Source: MWBF01 sp964614645 | GTDB taxonomy: Bacteria; Chloroflexota; Anaerolineae; CG2-30-64-16 | NCBI GenBank assembly: GCA_964614645.1 | Contig: CAZTMA010000006.1 | Coordinates: 1 to 64,000 of the forward strand | Direction: 5' to 3' | DNA: 64,000 nt | Shown here: in pieces, positions 41,387-50,537 of the stretch | Layout of the letters: the number at the start of each line of letters is the position of its first letter | Position numbering within the stretch: position 1 is the first letter of the stretch | Program-made: the position numbers and the translations under genes | Notes under the pieces: model-generated | Database searches by the model: none | What the model was told of the DNA's origin: nothing | What the model saw: the letters and a program-made list of their open reading frames with translations, nothing else

Positions 41387-42136
41387 ATGATGAAAGTTGT
41401 GCTGCTCCGTCACGGCGAGAGCACCTGGAACAAAGAAAACCTGTACACCGGCTGGACCGACGTCGACCTCTCCGAGCGGGGATGCAAGGAGGCAGAGGAG
41501 GCCGGCCGGCTCTTGCGCGAGGGCGGCTACATCTTCGACCTGGCCTATACCTCGGTTCTGAAGCGGGCCATCCGCACGCTGTGGATGACGCTGGACGGGA
41601 TGGACCTGATGTGGATCCCGGTCTACAAGACCTGGCGCCTCAACGAGCGGCACTACGGCGCGCTGCAGGGGCTCAACAAGGCCCAGACGGCGGAGCAGTA
41701 CGGCGAGCAGCAGGTCAAGATCTGGCGGCGCTCGTACGATGTGCCGCCGCCGCCGCTGACCCAGGACGACCCGCGCTGGCCGGGCCATGACCCGCGCTAT
41801 GCCGATGTCGCGCCGGAAGACCTGCCCGTGGCCGAGTGCCTGAAGGATACGGTCGCCCGGTTCCTGCCCTGGTGGCACGCCGAGGCCGCGCCGACCATCA
41901 AGTCCGGCAAGCGCGTCATCATCGCGGCGCACGGCAACAGCCTGCGCGCGCTGGTCAAGTACCTCGACAACATGTCGGATGAGGCCATCGTCGAGCTCAA
42001 CATCCCGACGGGCATCCCGCTGGTGTACGAGCTGGATGACGACCTGAAGCCGATCACCCACTATTACCTGGGGGATCCGGAGGCTGTAGCGGCTGCTGCG
42101 GCCGCGGTGGCCGCGCAGGGCAAGGGGAAGAAGTAG
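41387..42136 (+). CDS. gpmA: 2,3-bisphosphoglycerate-dependent phosphoglycerate mutase
   Basis: 249 residues; interconverts 3- and 2-phosphoglycerate in glycolysis. The start is MMKVVLLRHGESTWNKENLYTG-like with catalytic His9. It has LYTGWTDVDL, RLNERHYGALQGLNK with the catalytic Glu, and the second His in IIAAHGNSLRALVKYL. ATG 41387 or 41390 (ATGATG) follows GTGGAGG. The C-terminal tail is Ala-rich then Lys (AAAAAAVAAQGKGKK), longer than usual. Downstream are a repeat and a terminator. Confidence 0.95.
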   Translation: MMKVVLLRHGESTWNKENLYTGWTDVDLSERGCKEAEEAGRLLREGGYIFDLAYTSVLKRAIRTLWMTLDGMDLMWIPVYKTWRLNERHYGALQGLNKAQTAEQYGEQQVKIWRRSYDVPPPPLTQDDPRWPGHDPRYADVAPEDLPVAECLKDTVARFLPWWHAEAAPTIKSGKRVIIAAHGNSLRALVKYLDNMSDEAIVELNIPTGIPLVYELDDDLKPITHYYLGDPEAVAAAAAAVAAQGKGKK

Positions 42137-42155
42137 GCTGGCGCCCGCAGGGTCT

Positions 42156-42181
42156 CACGCAAAGACGCCAAGGACGCAGAG
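42156..42181. repeat. CGCAAAGACGCCAAGGACGCAGAG-type repeat
   Basis: Iterated ACGCAAAG/ACGCCAAG/ACGCAGAG units just after gpmA. This kind of short iterated sequence is widespread between genes of several environmental phyla. Confidence 0.55.
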
Positions 42182-42197
42182 TAGATATTTGAAACGG

Positions 42198-42232
42198 AGA
42201 CCGGCCTGCCGTACGGCAGGCCGGTCTTTAAT
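42198..42232 (+). terminator. Rho-independent terminator
   Basis: AGACCGGCCTGCC and GGCAGGCCGGTCT form a 13-bp stem with loop GTAC, followed by TTAATT. It ends gpmA and could serve the convergent gene as well. Confidence 0.8.
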
Positions 42233-42270
42233 TGGTGATTCCGTTGGGTCCGCGTATTCCGCGGTTATAC

Positions 42271-42564
42271 TTAGCCCACGACGACGATCGAGTTGTCCTC
42301 GCCGAAGCCGGAGGGTTCGTAGGCATCGGCCGCCGGGTCGTTGTGCCAGATATGGCCATCGGCGAGGTAGCGGAACTGATAGCGGCCCGGCTCGAGCCGG
42401 AGGCTCTTGGTCCAGACCCCATCCTTGCGCCGCTGCATGGGCGTCGCATTCTCATCCCAGTTGTTGAAGTCCCCGACAATCGCCAGGCTCCCCGCTTCGA
42501 TCTCCGCCGGCATCTCGAACGTTACAGAAAACTTCTTGCTATTGGCAACTGCAGCCTTTTTCAT
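42271..42564 (-). CDS. Stand-alone CBM48/isoamylase N-domain protein
   Basis: 97 residues, all one early-set (CBM48) domain: FSVTFEMPAEIEAGSLAIVGDFNNWDENATPMQRRKDGVW, then LEPGRYQFRYLADGHIWHNDP and a C-terminal NSIVVVG strand. This domain binds glycogen or starch in AMPK-beta and branching enzymes; here there is no catalytic part. ATG 42564 is preceded by AGGAG at 14 bases; an earlier ATG at 42594 would add ten residues. It may be a regulatory or glycogen-targeting subunit; the partner is unknown. Confidence 0.85.
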   Translation of the reverse strand: MKKAAVANSKKFSVTFEMPAEIEAGSLAIVGDFNNWDENATPMQRRKDGVWTKSLRLEPGRYQFRYLADGHIWHNDPAADAYEPSGFGEDNSIVVVG

Positions 42565-42705
42565 CGCGCTAATCTTGCTCCTTGACAGTATCATTTGCCT
42601 TTGCACCGGAAAGGTGGAAAAGCGTGCTATATGTTACGGTATACCTGAACGCCGGTTATGTGTCAAATAGCGGGGGTATGATGATTGAGCCAGCGCGCAA
42701 CAGCC

Positions 42706-42734
42706 TTGCATGCCCGGCCCATCTTCGCTATAAT
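42706..42734 (+). promoter_or_regulatory. Predicted sigma70 promoter of fdhD
   Basis: TTGCAT (42706-42711), a 17-base spacer and a perfect TATAAT (42729-42734), about 42 bases before the start codon. Confidence 0.7.
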
Positions 42735-42775
42735 GGCCTGAGACAGGCTCGGGACCAAGAAGGAGTGCGCAGGGA

Positions 42776-43552
42776 ATGGGTGTCAGCCGGGAGTTAACGT
42801 ATCAGCGGTATGAAGGCGGGCGACTGGCATCCGTGACCGGGCATGTGGCGGCGGAGGCGCTCGTGCGCCTGCACGTCAACGGGCGTGAACTTGCCATGCT
42901 GATGTGCTCGCCGTACCAGCTGGATTGGCTGGCGCTCGGCTTTCTGCGCAGCGAGGGGTTTATCGGCGGTCCGGCGGACGTGCGGCGGATCGTCATCTGC
43001 CCCAGCAATGCGTGTGTCGAGGTGTGGCTGCACCGGGCGGATTTCGAGCCCCCGGCGCAGCGGGTCATCACGAGCGGCTGCGGCGGCGGCATCACGTTTG
43101 CCGACCTGACCGCGGAGGCCCAGCCGCTGGCGTCGGATGTCGTGGTCTCGCCCCGGCAGTTGGGCCGGCTGATGTTCGCAATGCAAGCGACACAGCACAC
43201 GCGCGGCATCCACACCGCGGCCCTGGCCGAGGTGGACGGCGACGAGGAGCGGCTGCTGGCCGTAGTCGAGGACATCGGCCGGCATAACACGATCGACAAG
43301 CTGTGGGGCCGCTGTTTGAGCCAGGGAATCGAGACACGCGATCGGATTGTGTTGAGCACCGGGCGTATCAGCTCGGAGATGTTGAACAAGGTGGCCCGCA
43401 TGGGTGCGCCGGTGGTGGTCAGCCGCACCTCGCCGACCACGCTCTCGGTAGCGCTCGCGCAGGCCTGGAACGTGACCCTGGTGGGTTACGCGCGACGCGA
43501 CAGCCTCAACGTGTACAGCGGGGAGGCACGTGTGTTAGTCGAACTGGAGTAA
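42776..43552 (+). CDS. fdhD: Formate dehydrogenase accessory sulfurtransferase FdhD
   Basis: 258 residues. FdhD passes sulfur from a cysteine desulfurase to the Mo/W-bis-MGD cofactor of formate dehydrogenase. Typical parts are LVRLHVNGRELAMLMCSPYQLDWLALGFL, the IxSGCG stretch with Cys102 (TSGCGGGITF), TRGIHTAALAE, VEDIGRHNTIDKL and STGRISSEMLNKVARMG. E. coli FdhD has two Cys (CxxC) here; only the first is present, as in some other bacteria. No formate dehydrogenase is in the window. The start follows AAGGAG at 11 bases. Confidence 0.92.
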   Translation: MGVSRELTYQRYEGGRLASVTGHVAAEALVRLHVNGRELAMLMCSPYQLDWLALGFLRSEGFIGGPADVRRIVICPSNACVEVWLHRADFEPPAQRVITSGCGGGITFADLTAEAQPLASDVVVSPRQLGRLMFAMQATQHTRGIHTAALAEVDGDEERLLAVVEDIGRHNTIDKLWGRCLSQGIETRDRIVLSTGRISSEMLNKVARMGAPVVVSRTSPTTLSVALAQAWNVTLVGYARRDSLNVYSGEARVLVELE

Positions 43553-43565
43553 GGAGGCCAGACCA

Positions 43566-44048
43566 ATGCATACTCGCGATGAGGCATGGGTCGCCCTGGA
43601 TCGCGGCTTTAAGACCTTCATGGACACCATGGGGCAGTTGACGGAGGAAGAACTGACGTCAAGGCCCGTGGTCGGCCAGTGGTCCGTCAAAGACGTGATC
43701 GCTCACGTGTGGTCGTTGGTGGATGAAGCGGCCCGCACGGTGCATGCGTGGGACAGCAAGCGGCCGTGGCAGGAAGGTGTGGCGTTCGATGACGAGTGGA
43801 ACGAACGCCATGTGCGCGAAAAGGAACCGTTGGCCCTGATCGCCGTCGTCGACGGCTTGACGGGCGCGCACCGCCGGTTGATGCACCAGCTGGATATGGC
43901 TGAAGATGAAGCGCTGGTGGTTGTCGCCAGGGATCCGAAGGGCGAGGAGATGGCTCTCGTCGACTTCTTCTATGCCGTGGCGCAATACTATATCGACCAT
44001 GTAAACGATCTCAAGTCCTATCAGGATCATTGCCTGGAGTGCGACTGA
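43566..44048 (+). CDS. DinB/DfsB-like four-helix protein
   Basis: 160 residues of the DinB-like superfamily. It has QWSVKDVIAHVWSLVDEA with the first metal-ligand-type His and QYYIDHVNDLKSYQDH with the second, the normal spacing for these four-helix bundles. Some relatives are metal-dependent thiol transferases or toxin-protection proteins, but the substrate is unknown. It starts 13 bases after fdhD with AAGGAGG and is ended by the terminator at 44101. Confidence 0.75.
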   Translation: MHTRDEAWVALDRGFKTFMDTMGQLTEEELTSRPVVGQWSVKDVIAHVWSLVDEAARTVHAWDSKRPWQEGVAFDDEWNERHVREKEPLALIAVVDGLTGAHRRLMHQLDMAEDEALVVVARDPKGEEMALVDFFYAVAQYYIDHVNDLKSYQDHCLECD

Positions 44049-44100
44049 CCCCCGGTCGCAGCTCCCCGCCCTCATAGTCTCCACAGGCCTCATAGTATTG

Positions 44101-44130
44101 GACCGGCCCTTCCCCCGGGGCCGGTCTTTT
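44101..44130 (+). terminator. Rho-independent terminator
   Basis: GACCGGCCC (44101-44109) and GGGCCGGTC (44118-44126) with a C-rich loop, followed by TTTT. It ends the fdhD operon. Confidence 0.85.
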
Positions 44131-44185
44131 CGCTTAAAGCGCCTGGCCATTGGTAACATCACCTACGCCTAAAATCCGCCGGATA

Positions 44186-44194
44186 TGTCATAAT
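44186..44194 (+). promoter_or_regulatory. Extended -10 promoter
   Basis: TGTCATAAT, about 95 bases before the dehydrogenase start, with no clear -35. The leader contains GATATTGTTAATTT and no obvious structure. Confidence 0.4.
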
Positions 44195-44289
44195 AGCAAC
44201 GATATTGTTAATTTATGGAACTGGCTGGCATCGGCTGGGGCTCCGCCGCAGACGATACCAGCCAAACCGATACGCACTGGAGGGATGCG

Positions 44290-45849
44290 ATGCGCAAGGC
44301 GTTTACGAATGAACCGTTTACCAATTTCAGCGTGGCTGAGAACGCGACAGCGTTCCGGGCTGCGCTTGAGCGGGTGCGCGGGCGGCTGGGCGAGGCCTAC
44401 CCGCTCGTCATCGGCGGCGAGAAGATCACGACCGAGGACACCTTTGATTCGACCAACCCGGCCTGCCCCAGCGAGGTCATTGGCCGGGTGAGCAAGGCCA
44501 CGCCGGAGCTGGCAGACCGGGCCGTTCGCGCCGCGGCGGAGGCATTCAAGATCTGGAGCCAGGTGCCCTATGCGGAGCGGGCCCGCTACCTGTTCCACGC
44601 GGCGCGGCTCATCCGCCAGCGCAAGCACGAGTTCAACGCGCTGCTGACGCTGGAGGCAGGCAAAACGTGGATCGAGGCGGACGTGGAGACGGCGGAAGTC
44701 ATCGACTTCCTGGAATACTACGGCCGCGAGATGCTGCGGCTCGGCCCGCCGCACCCGACGACGGCAGACCCGAATCACGAGACCGAGATGCATTACATCC
44801 CGCTCGGGGTCGGCGTGGTCATCCCGCCGTGGAATTTCCCGCTGGCCATCATGGCGGGCATGAGCGCGGCCGCGTTCGTCACAGGCAACACGGTGGTGCT
44901 CAAACCGGCCAGCGCAACACCGGTCATGGCCGCGTGGATCGTGGACCTCTTCAACGAGGAGCTGCACCTGCCACCGGGCGTGTTCAACTTCGTGCCCGGG
45001 TCGGGCAGCGCGGTGGGCGACGTGCTGGTGGACCATCCGCTGACCCGCTTCATCGCGTTCACGGGCAGTAAGGAGATCGGCATCCGGGTGTTCCAGCGCG
45101 CTGCAGCCGTGCAGCCAGGGCAGAAGTGGCTCAAGCGCACCATCCTGGAGATGGGGGGCAAGGACGCGATCCTGGTGGACGAGACCGCGGACCTGGACGA
45201 GGCGGCCGCGGGCATCGTGTCGGCCGCATTCGGCTACTCCGGCCAGAAGTGCTCGGCGTGCTCGCGCGCAGTGGTCGTGGAGTCGGTCTACGATGCGGTG
45301 CTGGAGAAGGTGATTGCCCGCACGCAGAAGCTCGACGTGCGCGACCCGCAGTTCGGCCCCGGCGTCGAGATGGGCCCGGTTATCGACGACCGCGCGCTCG
45401 CCAAGCACCTAGAGTACATCGAAATCGGCAAGGAAGAGGGGCGGCTCGTCGTGGGTGGCCAGGCGCTGCCGAACGAATCGGGCGGCTACTTCCTCCAGCC
45501 GACCGTCTTTGCGGATATCGCGCCGGACGCGCGGCTCGCGCAGGAAGAAATCTTCGGCCCAGTGCTGAGCTTCATCAGGGTGCGCGACTTCGAGGAAGGG
45601 CTGGAGGTTGCGAACAACACTGAGTACGGGCTGACGGGCGCGCTCTACTCGATGCGCCGTGACCGGCTGGAACGCGCGCGGATGGAGTTCCACTGCGGCA
45701 ACCTGTACTTCAACCGCAAGTGCAGCGGTGCACTGGTGGGCGTACAGCCGTTCGGCGGGTTCAATATGAGCGGCACCGACTCGAAGGCGGGCGGGCCGGA
45801 TTATCTCCAGCTGTTCATGCAGGCGAAGGTGGTGAGCGAGCGGCTGTAA
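44290..45849 (+). CDS. 1-pyrroline-5-carboxylate dehydrogenase
   Basis: 519 residues; oxidises glutamate semialdehyde (from proline or arginine breakdown) to glutamate with NAD+. Aldehyde dehydrogenase motifs are PPWNFPLAIMAGM, FTGSKEIG, ILEMGGKDAILV with Glu287, and GYSGQKCSACSR with catalytic Cys321. The N-terminus (FTNEPFTNFS) and C-terminal QPFGGFNMSGTDSKAGGPDYL are typical of the RocA/PutA-C group. ATG 44290 follows GGAGGG; the frame open to 44215 lacks homology. No proline dehydrogenase gene is nearby. A dispersed palindrome follows 4 bases after its stop. Confidence 0.93.
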   Translation: MRKAFTNEPFTNFSVAENATAFRAALERVRGRLGEAYPLVIGGEKITTEDTFDSTNPACPSEVIGRVSKATPELADRAVRAAAEAFKIWSQVPYAERARYLFHAARLIRQRKHEFNALLTLEAGKTWIEADVETAEVIDFLEYYGREMLRLGPPHPTTADPNHETEMHYIPLGVGVVIPPWNFPLAIMAGMSAAAFVTGNTVVLKPASATPVMAAWIVDLFNEELHLPPGVFNFVPGSGSAVGDVLVDHPLTRFIAFTGSKEIGIRVFQRAAAVQPGQKWLKRTILEMGGKDAILVDETADLDEAAAGIVSAAFGYSGQKCSACSRAVVVESVYDAVLEKVIARTQKLDVRDPQFGPGVEMGPVIDDRALAKHLEYIEIGKEEGRLVVGGQALPNESGGYFLQPTVFADIAPDARLAQEEIFGPVLSFIRVRDFEEGLEVANNTEYGLTGALYSMRRDRLERARMEFHCGNLYFNRKCSGALVGVQPFGGFNMSGTDSKAGGPDYLQLFMQAKVVSERL

Positions 45850-45853
45850 CCTC

Positions 45854-45916
45854 GGTTCGTAGTAGGCGCTTCAGCGCCCGTGCGGACGCGGGGCGCTGAA
45901 GCGCCTACTACGAACC
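45854..45916. repeat. Dispersed palindromic repeat, copy 3
   Basis: The best copy: 26-base arms (45854-45879 and 45891-45916), perfectly complementary, loop of 11 bases. The left arm starts GGTTCGTAGTAGGCGC and continues TTCAGCGCCC, so GGCGCTTCAGCGCC inside each arm can also fold on itself. Confidence 0.92.
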
Positions 45917-45945
45917 TGCCGGGCGACCGGTGGTAGCTCCTACCC

Positions 45946-45967
45946 CGCGTGCAACGCTTCTGCAACA
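45946..45967 (+). promoter_or_regulatory. Candidate SARP-type operator, 11-bp tandem repeats (site D)
   Basis: CGCGTGCAACG (45946-45956) and CTTCTGCAACA (45957-45967) share GCAAC at 11-base spacing, upstream of the first metalloprotease gene. No good -10 lies 9 bases downstream, so this is the weakest of the four sites. Confidence 0.4.
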
Positions 45968-46089
45968 ACTATCAGGTGGAGATCGAGATGGATTGAGTAA
46001 GCGCCCTATGAGACGCTGACGGCGCGTAATCCGGGACGGCCGGCTGCTACGGTATCCCCAAGGAGTCTATCCGAGGGGGTGCCCGAACC

Positions 46090-47214
46090 ATGGCCGTCCG
46101 TCCTGTTTTCCGCCGTCTCATGCTTGTCAGCGCGCTGGGCCTTGTGCTGCTGCTCGACAGCCCCGTGGCAGCCACGGCCCCGACGGTCACCGCTGTCGAA
46201 CTTGAGCCCGCGACCACACCACTCCACGGCCCGCAGCCGTTCGTAACCCTCTTCTGCCAGTTCCCAGACTACTATCAAACCTGGGGGCTAAGGGAATACT
46301 ACGAGGCGCTGCTCGGCGCCGCGGAGCCGGGACTGGCCCACTATTGGGCAGAGGTGTCCTATGGACAGATCAGCCTGGACGGCAGCCGGGTCACGAGCTG
46401 GTATGTTATGCCGCATCCGACAGACGACTATGTGCTCCGGCAGGTCGACCAGGCCCTCCTCGACCGGTTAGCCACGGACTGCATGGCCGCGGCAGACGCC
46501 GATGTCTACTACCCAGACTACTTCGGCATCAACCTGGTCTTCAACTTCTGCCTGGAGACCGCTTACGGCGGCTGGCGATGGCTGACCCTCGATGGTCGCG
46601 AGAGGAGATACGGGGTGACCTGGCTTTGCATGGGCAAGCTAGGGTGGCAGTCTACGGTTGCGCACGAAATGGGGCATGCGTTCGGGCTGGCCCACTCGTC
46701 GGACCATTCTGGCGAACCCTACAACAACCCGTGGGATGTGATGAGTGGGTGCCGTTTTTGCCGGGTAGATCCGCCGTATGGCCCGATCGCTCAGCACCCG
46801 ATCGCCTATCAGAAGGATCAACTGGGCTGGATTCCCCCGGAACGCAAGTACGTGGCGCAGGCCAGCAGCACAGCGCGCATCACGCTGGAACGATTAGCCC
46901 GGCCGGAAAAGGACGACTACTTGATGGCACAGATCCCGCTGCCCGACGGCGGGTTCTACACGCTCGAGGCGCGGCGCCGGGTGGGCTATGACCGTAATGC
47001 GCCTGCTGATGGGGTGGTCATTCACCGGATCGGTCCGGGCGCCAGGCCAACGGTTGCGCTGGTAACGCATGAACCGACACGCAGCGTGCCGGTGGATAGC
47101 ATCTGGGTCCCCGACATGACCTTCCATGATGCCGCGCACAGCATCCGGGTTACGGTCGATCGCTCAAGCGGCACAGGCTACGTCGTGACGATCTCTAATG
47201 GTGCGGTCCGTTGA
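46090..47214 (+). CDS. Secreted metzincin-type zinc metalloprotease 1
   Basis: 374 residues with a signal peptide (MLVSALGLVLLLDSPVAATA). The zinc site is HEMGHAFGLAH (His192, Glu193, His196, His202), the full HExxHxxGxxH of metzincins, and the Met-turn is WDVMSG with Met218. A prodomain-like start (GPQPFVTLFCQFPD) and a beta-rich C-terminal domain (YTLEARRRVGYDRNAPADGVVIH) are shared with the paralogue at 50703; the latter resembles M6-type proteases. It should cut external proteins or peptides. The start follows GAGGGGG. Its end overlaps by 37 bases the end of a convergent AfsR-like regulator. Confidence 0.88.
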   Translation: MAVRPVFRRLMLVSALGLVLLLDSPVAATAPTVTAVELEPATTPLHGPQPFVTLFCQFPDYYQTWGLREYYEALLGAAEPGLAHYWAEVSYGQISLDGSRVTSWYVMPHPTDDYVLRQVDQALLDRLATDCMAAADADVYYPDYFGINLVFNFCLETAYGGWRWLTLDGRERRYGVTWLCMGKLGWQSTVAHEMGHAFGLAHSSDHSGEPYNNPWDVMSGCRFCRVDPPYGPIAQHPIAYQKDQLGWIPPERKYVAQASSTARITLERLARPEKDDYLMAQIPLPDGGFYTLEARRRVGYDRNAPADGVVIHRIGPGARPTVALVTHEPTRSVPVDSIWVPDMTFHDAAHSIRVTVDRSSGTGYVVTISNGAVR

Positions 47215-50200
47215 CTAGCACCCTCCGCTATCTCAGCTAACACATCATCCAGGTCGCGATTGCGGCCACGCTCGCGGGCCGCAGCCGATTCGTCTGCTGA
47301 TAACTGGGCCTCGGCGTCCCGCAGCAACTTCCCCGCCACGTCACGAACGACGGCGGGCGTGCCGGACCACTGCAAGACGAAAGCACAAAGCTCGGCCGCC
47401 TGGGCCTGCTCACTTTCCTGTAGCAGCGCCTCAGCCGTATATGCGATAGCCTCGGCCTTGGTGGCTGCCCTGTACTGACACGCCCGCAAAGCCTGACGGA
47501 AATGCTCGCGTGCTTGATGGGGATTCTTGTACCACAGTGCAACTCGCCCCAAACCGATCATCACAGACAGAGCAGCAGGCGTTCCAGGCGGCGCCCCACT
47601 TGCCTTGTACAGCCGCCTGGCAGCAGCCGGGTGCCCGCGCGCCAGCTCGATATCCCCCAATCCAATCAGACTCAGCGCAACCTCATATTGCATTCCTGCC
47701 TCGCGCGCGGCCGCCAGGCTCCGTCGCCAGATGACACGCGCCTGGGGGTAGTGCGCCCGGGCAAGCTCCACGGCGCCATGTATTCCCAGCGCCAGGACGC
47801 GCATTAGCGCATCCCCTTGGGCCGCTGCCAGCATCGACATCCGTTGCGCTGACTGCGCAGCCAATCCGAATTCGCCCAGGTATAGGAGCGCCCACGAGAG
47901 CAGATAGTGTTGAAAGCCAAGGATGAAATCTGAACCTGCCGCCTCGGCCAACTTACAGGCCAGTTGCGCCATATGCCGCGCTTCCTCGTATTCGCCAAGC
48001 AATGCAGCGCCCCACCCAACCAGCATGTGTGCTTCAGGCAGCCAGTGAGAGATATCCCCGCTGTAGGGACAGAAGGCCCCCTCGCGCAGCTCGTCCAACG
48101 ATGCCTGCCCCAGAGCCACCATAGCCGGGGCATCACCCCGGTCATAGGCAGCATACACCTGCCCACGGCTATAGAACCAGTGGGCCTCAGCCCAGCGCGC
48201 GTCGCGTGCTTCAACCCGCTCCAGCCATACCCTTGCCTCCGCCAGACAAGCTGATGCGTCAGCGTATCGGGCAAGATAATGTAACCTCTCGCTCTGACTG
48301 GCCAACAGGAGCGCGAGGAGCACGGCTCGCGCGCGCCCGCGCTCCGTTATACAGTCCGCGGCTGGAGTCGCAGCCAGCCCGGGCTTGCTCGCGTCAAACA
48401 GCAGAGCGACCTCCGCGTTGCGGCCCAGTCGATCACCCAGAAACCCTAGCCCGTGGCACAGCCCCCAGGCAATCAACACTTCATCCTGTTTGACCATTCG
48501 GTCCCAAGCGGCGATTACGTTACCAAAATCGGCAGCAATCTCAATAGTGGGCTTGCGGCCTTGGAACCACTGCTTCGCCAGCTCATGCAGCAGGTTCTCA
48601 TAGTACGCAGCATGTCGCTTCTGAACTTCGTTTCCCGTCTCGCCGCTTTCAGCTATATGCTCGCGCTCCAGCTTTCCCGCGCAGTACTGCCGCACCAGCT
48701 CGTGCAGCGTGTAGCGCCCTGCGACCGGCGATGGCAGCCAAGAGGTGTCGGCCAGGCTGGCCAGGTCCGCCGGTGTTGCGCCCGCCACCGCCTCCGCGGC
48801 TGCCCCGGTGAACCCGCCTTGAAAGACCGACAACTGGCGCAACAGGCTGCGCTCGCGCGCGTTAAGCAGCCGCCAGGAGTAGTCGAAGGTGGCGGCCATG
48901 CTGCGTTGGCGGGGTGGCACATCGCGCAGCGTGGTCGTGAGCAGGTCCAGCCCCTGCGCCAGCCGTTCGGCGATTTCCTCCAGCGACAGAACGCGCGTCC
49001 AGGCCGCAGCCATCTCGATCGCCAGCGGCGTACCGTCGATCAGGCGGCAGATCCGGGCAATCGCGCGGCCCGCCCCGGCATCCGCGGCGAAGTCCGGGCG
49101 CAGCCGGTGCACGCATGCCAGGAAAAGCGCGGTCGCAGCGTGCTGGTTCAGGGCCGCCAGCACCGCGTCCGGGCGCATCCCGGGCGATGTGCCGGCAGCC
49201 CATGCCTCCCGCGGCAGCGCCAACCCCTCCAGCGGCAGCAGCCACTCCGCACGCACGTTGAGCCGCGCCCGCGAGGTCGCCAACAGCTTTACCTCGGGCG
49301 CAGCCTCGGCCAGCCGCGTGACCAACCCGTATCCATCCCTCCTCTCCGGCTCCGCGCCGGTCAGCAGGTGTTCGTAGTTATCCAGCACCAGCAGCAGCTG
49401 CCGGTTGCGCAGGTGCTCGCACAACTGCTGGTCCAGCCCACCGGCAGTCTGCTGGGCCACGCCGAGGGCATTCAGGATCGCGGCGGACAGCAGTTCCGCT
49501 CGGGGCACCGGCGCGAGGTCCACGAAGCAGACGCCGTGCCGGTACTGCCCGGCCAGGTCCCGCGCCGCCTCCAGCGCCAGCCGCGTCTTCCCGATCCCGC
49601 CCGGGCCGATGATGGTCAGCAGCCGGCAAGCTGGATCAGCCAGCCGTGCCGCCACATCGCCCAACTCCGCCTCCCGCCCGATGCAAGCCCCGGGCGCTGC
49701 CGGCAGATTGTTGATGGGTTGCAGCGCACCTGCGGTCCTGCCTGACGAAACCTGCTGTACGCCCGTCTTCAGTTCCTCGTAGAGCGCCGTCGTCGCCGCC
49801 TCAGGCGGAATGCCCAGCTCACTTTCCAGCACCGTCCGGCACGCCTCGTACTGGGCAAACGCGGCTGCCCGGTCCCCCGCCGCAGCGTGGAGCCGCATCA
49901 GGCAGCGGTAGGCCGGCTCGCACAGCGGGTCCAGCGCCAGCCAGCGCCGCGCAAAAGCGACGGCGTGGGCGAAATCGCCCCGTTCGCCGTGTGCCAGAGC
50001 CAATTGCTCCAGCGCGCCGGCCAGCTCGAGGCGCAGCGACTCGGTCTGGAACGTCTGCCAGGCATCGAAGTCGGGTGCATCACGCAGCGAGAAACCCGCG
50101 AGGAAATCGTCCCGGTAGAGGTCGGCGGCCAGGGACAGGTTGGCGAGGCAGTCATCGCAGAGGTGGGGGGCAGGATGGTGATGGGCTGCCACCTGCGCGA

Positions 50201-50513
50201 GGCAGGCCCGGAACCGGCCCACGTCCACCTCGATCGCGCCGCGGGGGAGGGCCACGCGATCCTCCTCGGCATCGAGGATGCCGGGGCCGAGAAGTTGGCG
50301 CAACTGGCTGAGGGCACGACGCAGGTTGGCCCGTGCCTCGCGCGGCCCGACCTCCGGCCAGAACAACGCGGCCAGCACGTCACGCGCATGGGCCTGGCCG
50401 GTGACGGCGAGGTAGGCCAACAGCGCCAGCGTCTTGTGCCGCTCGAAGTGGAGCGCCGCGCCATCCCGCTCGACCCGGGGCGTCCCAAACAACACAAGGT
50501 CCCGGCCGGACAT
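47178..50513 (-). CDS. AfsR-like regulator 1 (winged helix-BTAD-NB-ARC-TPR)
   Basis: 1,111 residues. An OmpR/SARP winged helix occupies about residues 5-95 (LHFERHKTLALLAYLAV, ANLRRALSQLRQLLG), and a BTAD domain follows to about 250 (YRDDFLAGFSLRDAPDFDAW). The NB-ARC ATPase has GPGGIGKTR near residue 310 and LLLVLDNYEHLL. After RQRSMAATFDYSWRLL, a helical region and TPR-like repeats fill the last 450 residues. In Streptomyces such proteins activate promoters carrying direct repeats at 11-base spacing, and here such repeats precede the adjacent exported genes. ATG 50513 follows AAGGAG. The TPR part differs clearly from the other two regulators. Confidence 0.88.
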   Translation of the reverse strand: MSGRDLVLFGTPRVERDGAALHFERHKTLALLAYLAVTGQAHARDVLAALFWPEVGPREARANLRRALSQLRQLLGPGILDAEEDRVALPRGAIEVDVGRFRACLAQVAAHHHPAPHLCDDCLANLSLAADLYRDDFLAGFSLRDAPDFDAWQTFQTESLRLELAGALEQLALAHGERGDFAHAVAFARRWLALDPLCEPAYRCLMRLHAAAGDRAAAFAQYEACRTVLESELGIPPEAATTALYEELKTGVQQVSSGRTAGALQPINNLPAAPGACIGREAELGDVAARLADPACRLLTIIGPGGIGKTRLALEAARDLAGQYRHGVCFVDLAPVPRAELLSAAILNALGVAQQTAGGLDQQLCEHLRNRQLLLVLDNYEHLLTGAEPERRDGYGLVTRLAEAAPEVKLLATSRARLNVRAEWLLPLEGLALPREAWAAGTSPGMRPDAVLAALNQHAATALFLACVHRLRPDFAADAGAGRAIARICRLIDGTPLAIEMAAAWTRVLSLEEIAERLAQGLDLLTTTLRDVPPRQRSMAATFDYSWRLLNARERSLLRQLSVFQGGFTGAAAEAVAGATPADLASLADTSWLPSPVAGRYTLHELVRQYCAGKLEREHIAESGETGNEVQKRHAAYYENLLHELAKQWFQGRKPTIEIAADFGNVIAAWDRMVKQDEVLIAWGLCHGLGFLGDRLGRNAEVALLFDASKPGLAATPAADCITERGRARAVLLALLLASQSERLHYLARYADASACLAEARVWLERVEARDARWAEAHWFYSRGQVYAAYDRGDAPAMVALGQASLDELREGAFCPYSGDISHWLPEAHMLVGWGAALLGEYEEARHMAQLACKLAEAAGSDFILGFQHYLLSWALLYLGEFGLAAQSAQRMSMLAAAQGDALMRVLALGIHGAVELARAHYPQARVIWRRSLAAAREAGMQYEVALSLIGLGDIELARGHPAAARRLYKASGAPPGTPAALSVMIGLGRVALWYKNPHQAREHFRQALRACQYRAATKAEAIAYTAEALLQESEQAQAAELCAFVLQWSGTPAVVRDVAGKLLRDAEAQLSADESAAARERGRNRDLDDVLAEIAEGASQRTAPLEIVTT

Positions 50514-50537
50514 CGTACAACTCCTTGCTGCCCACAA

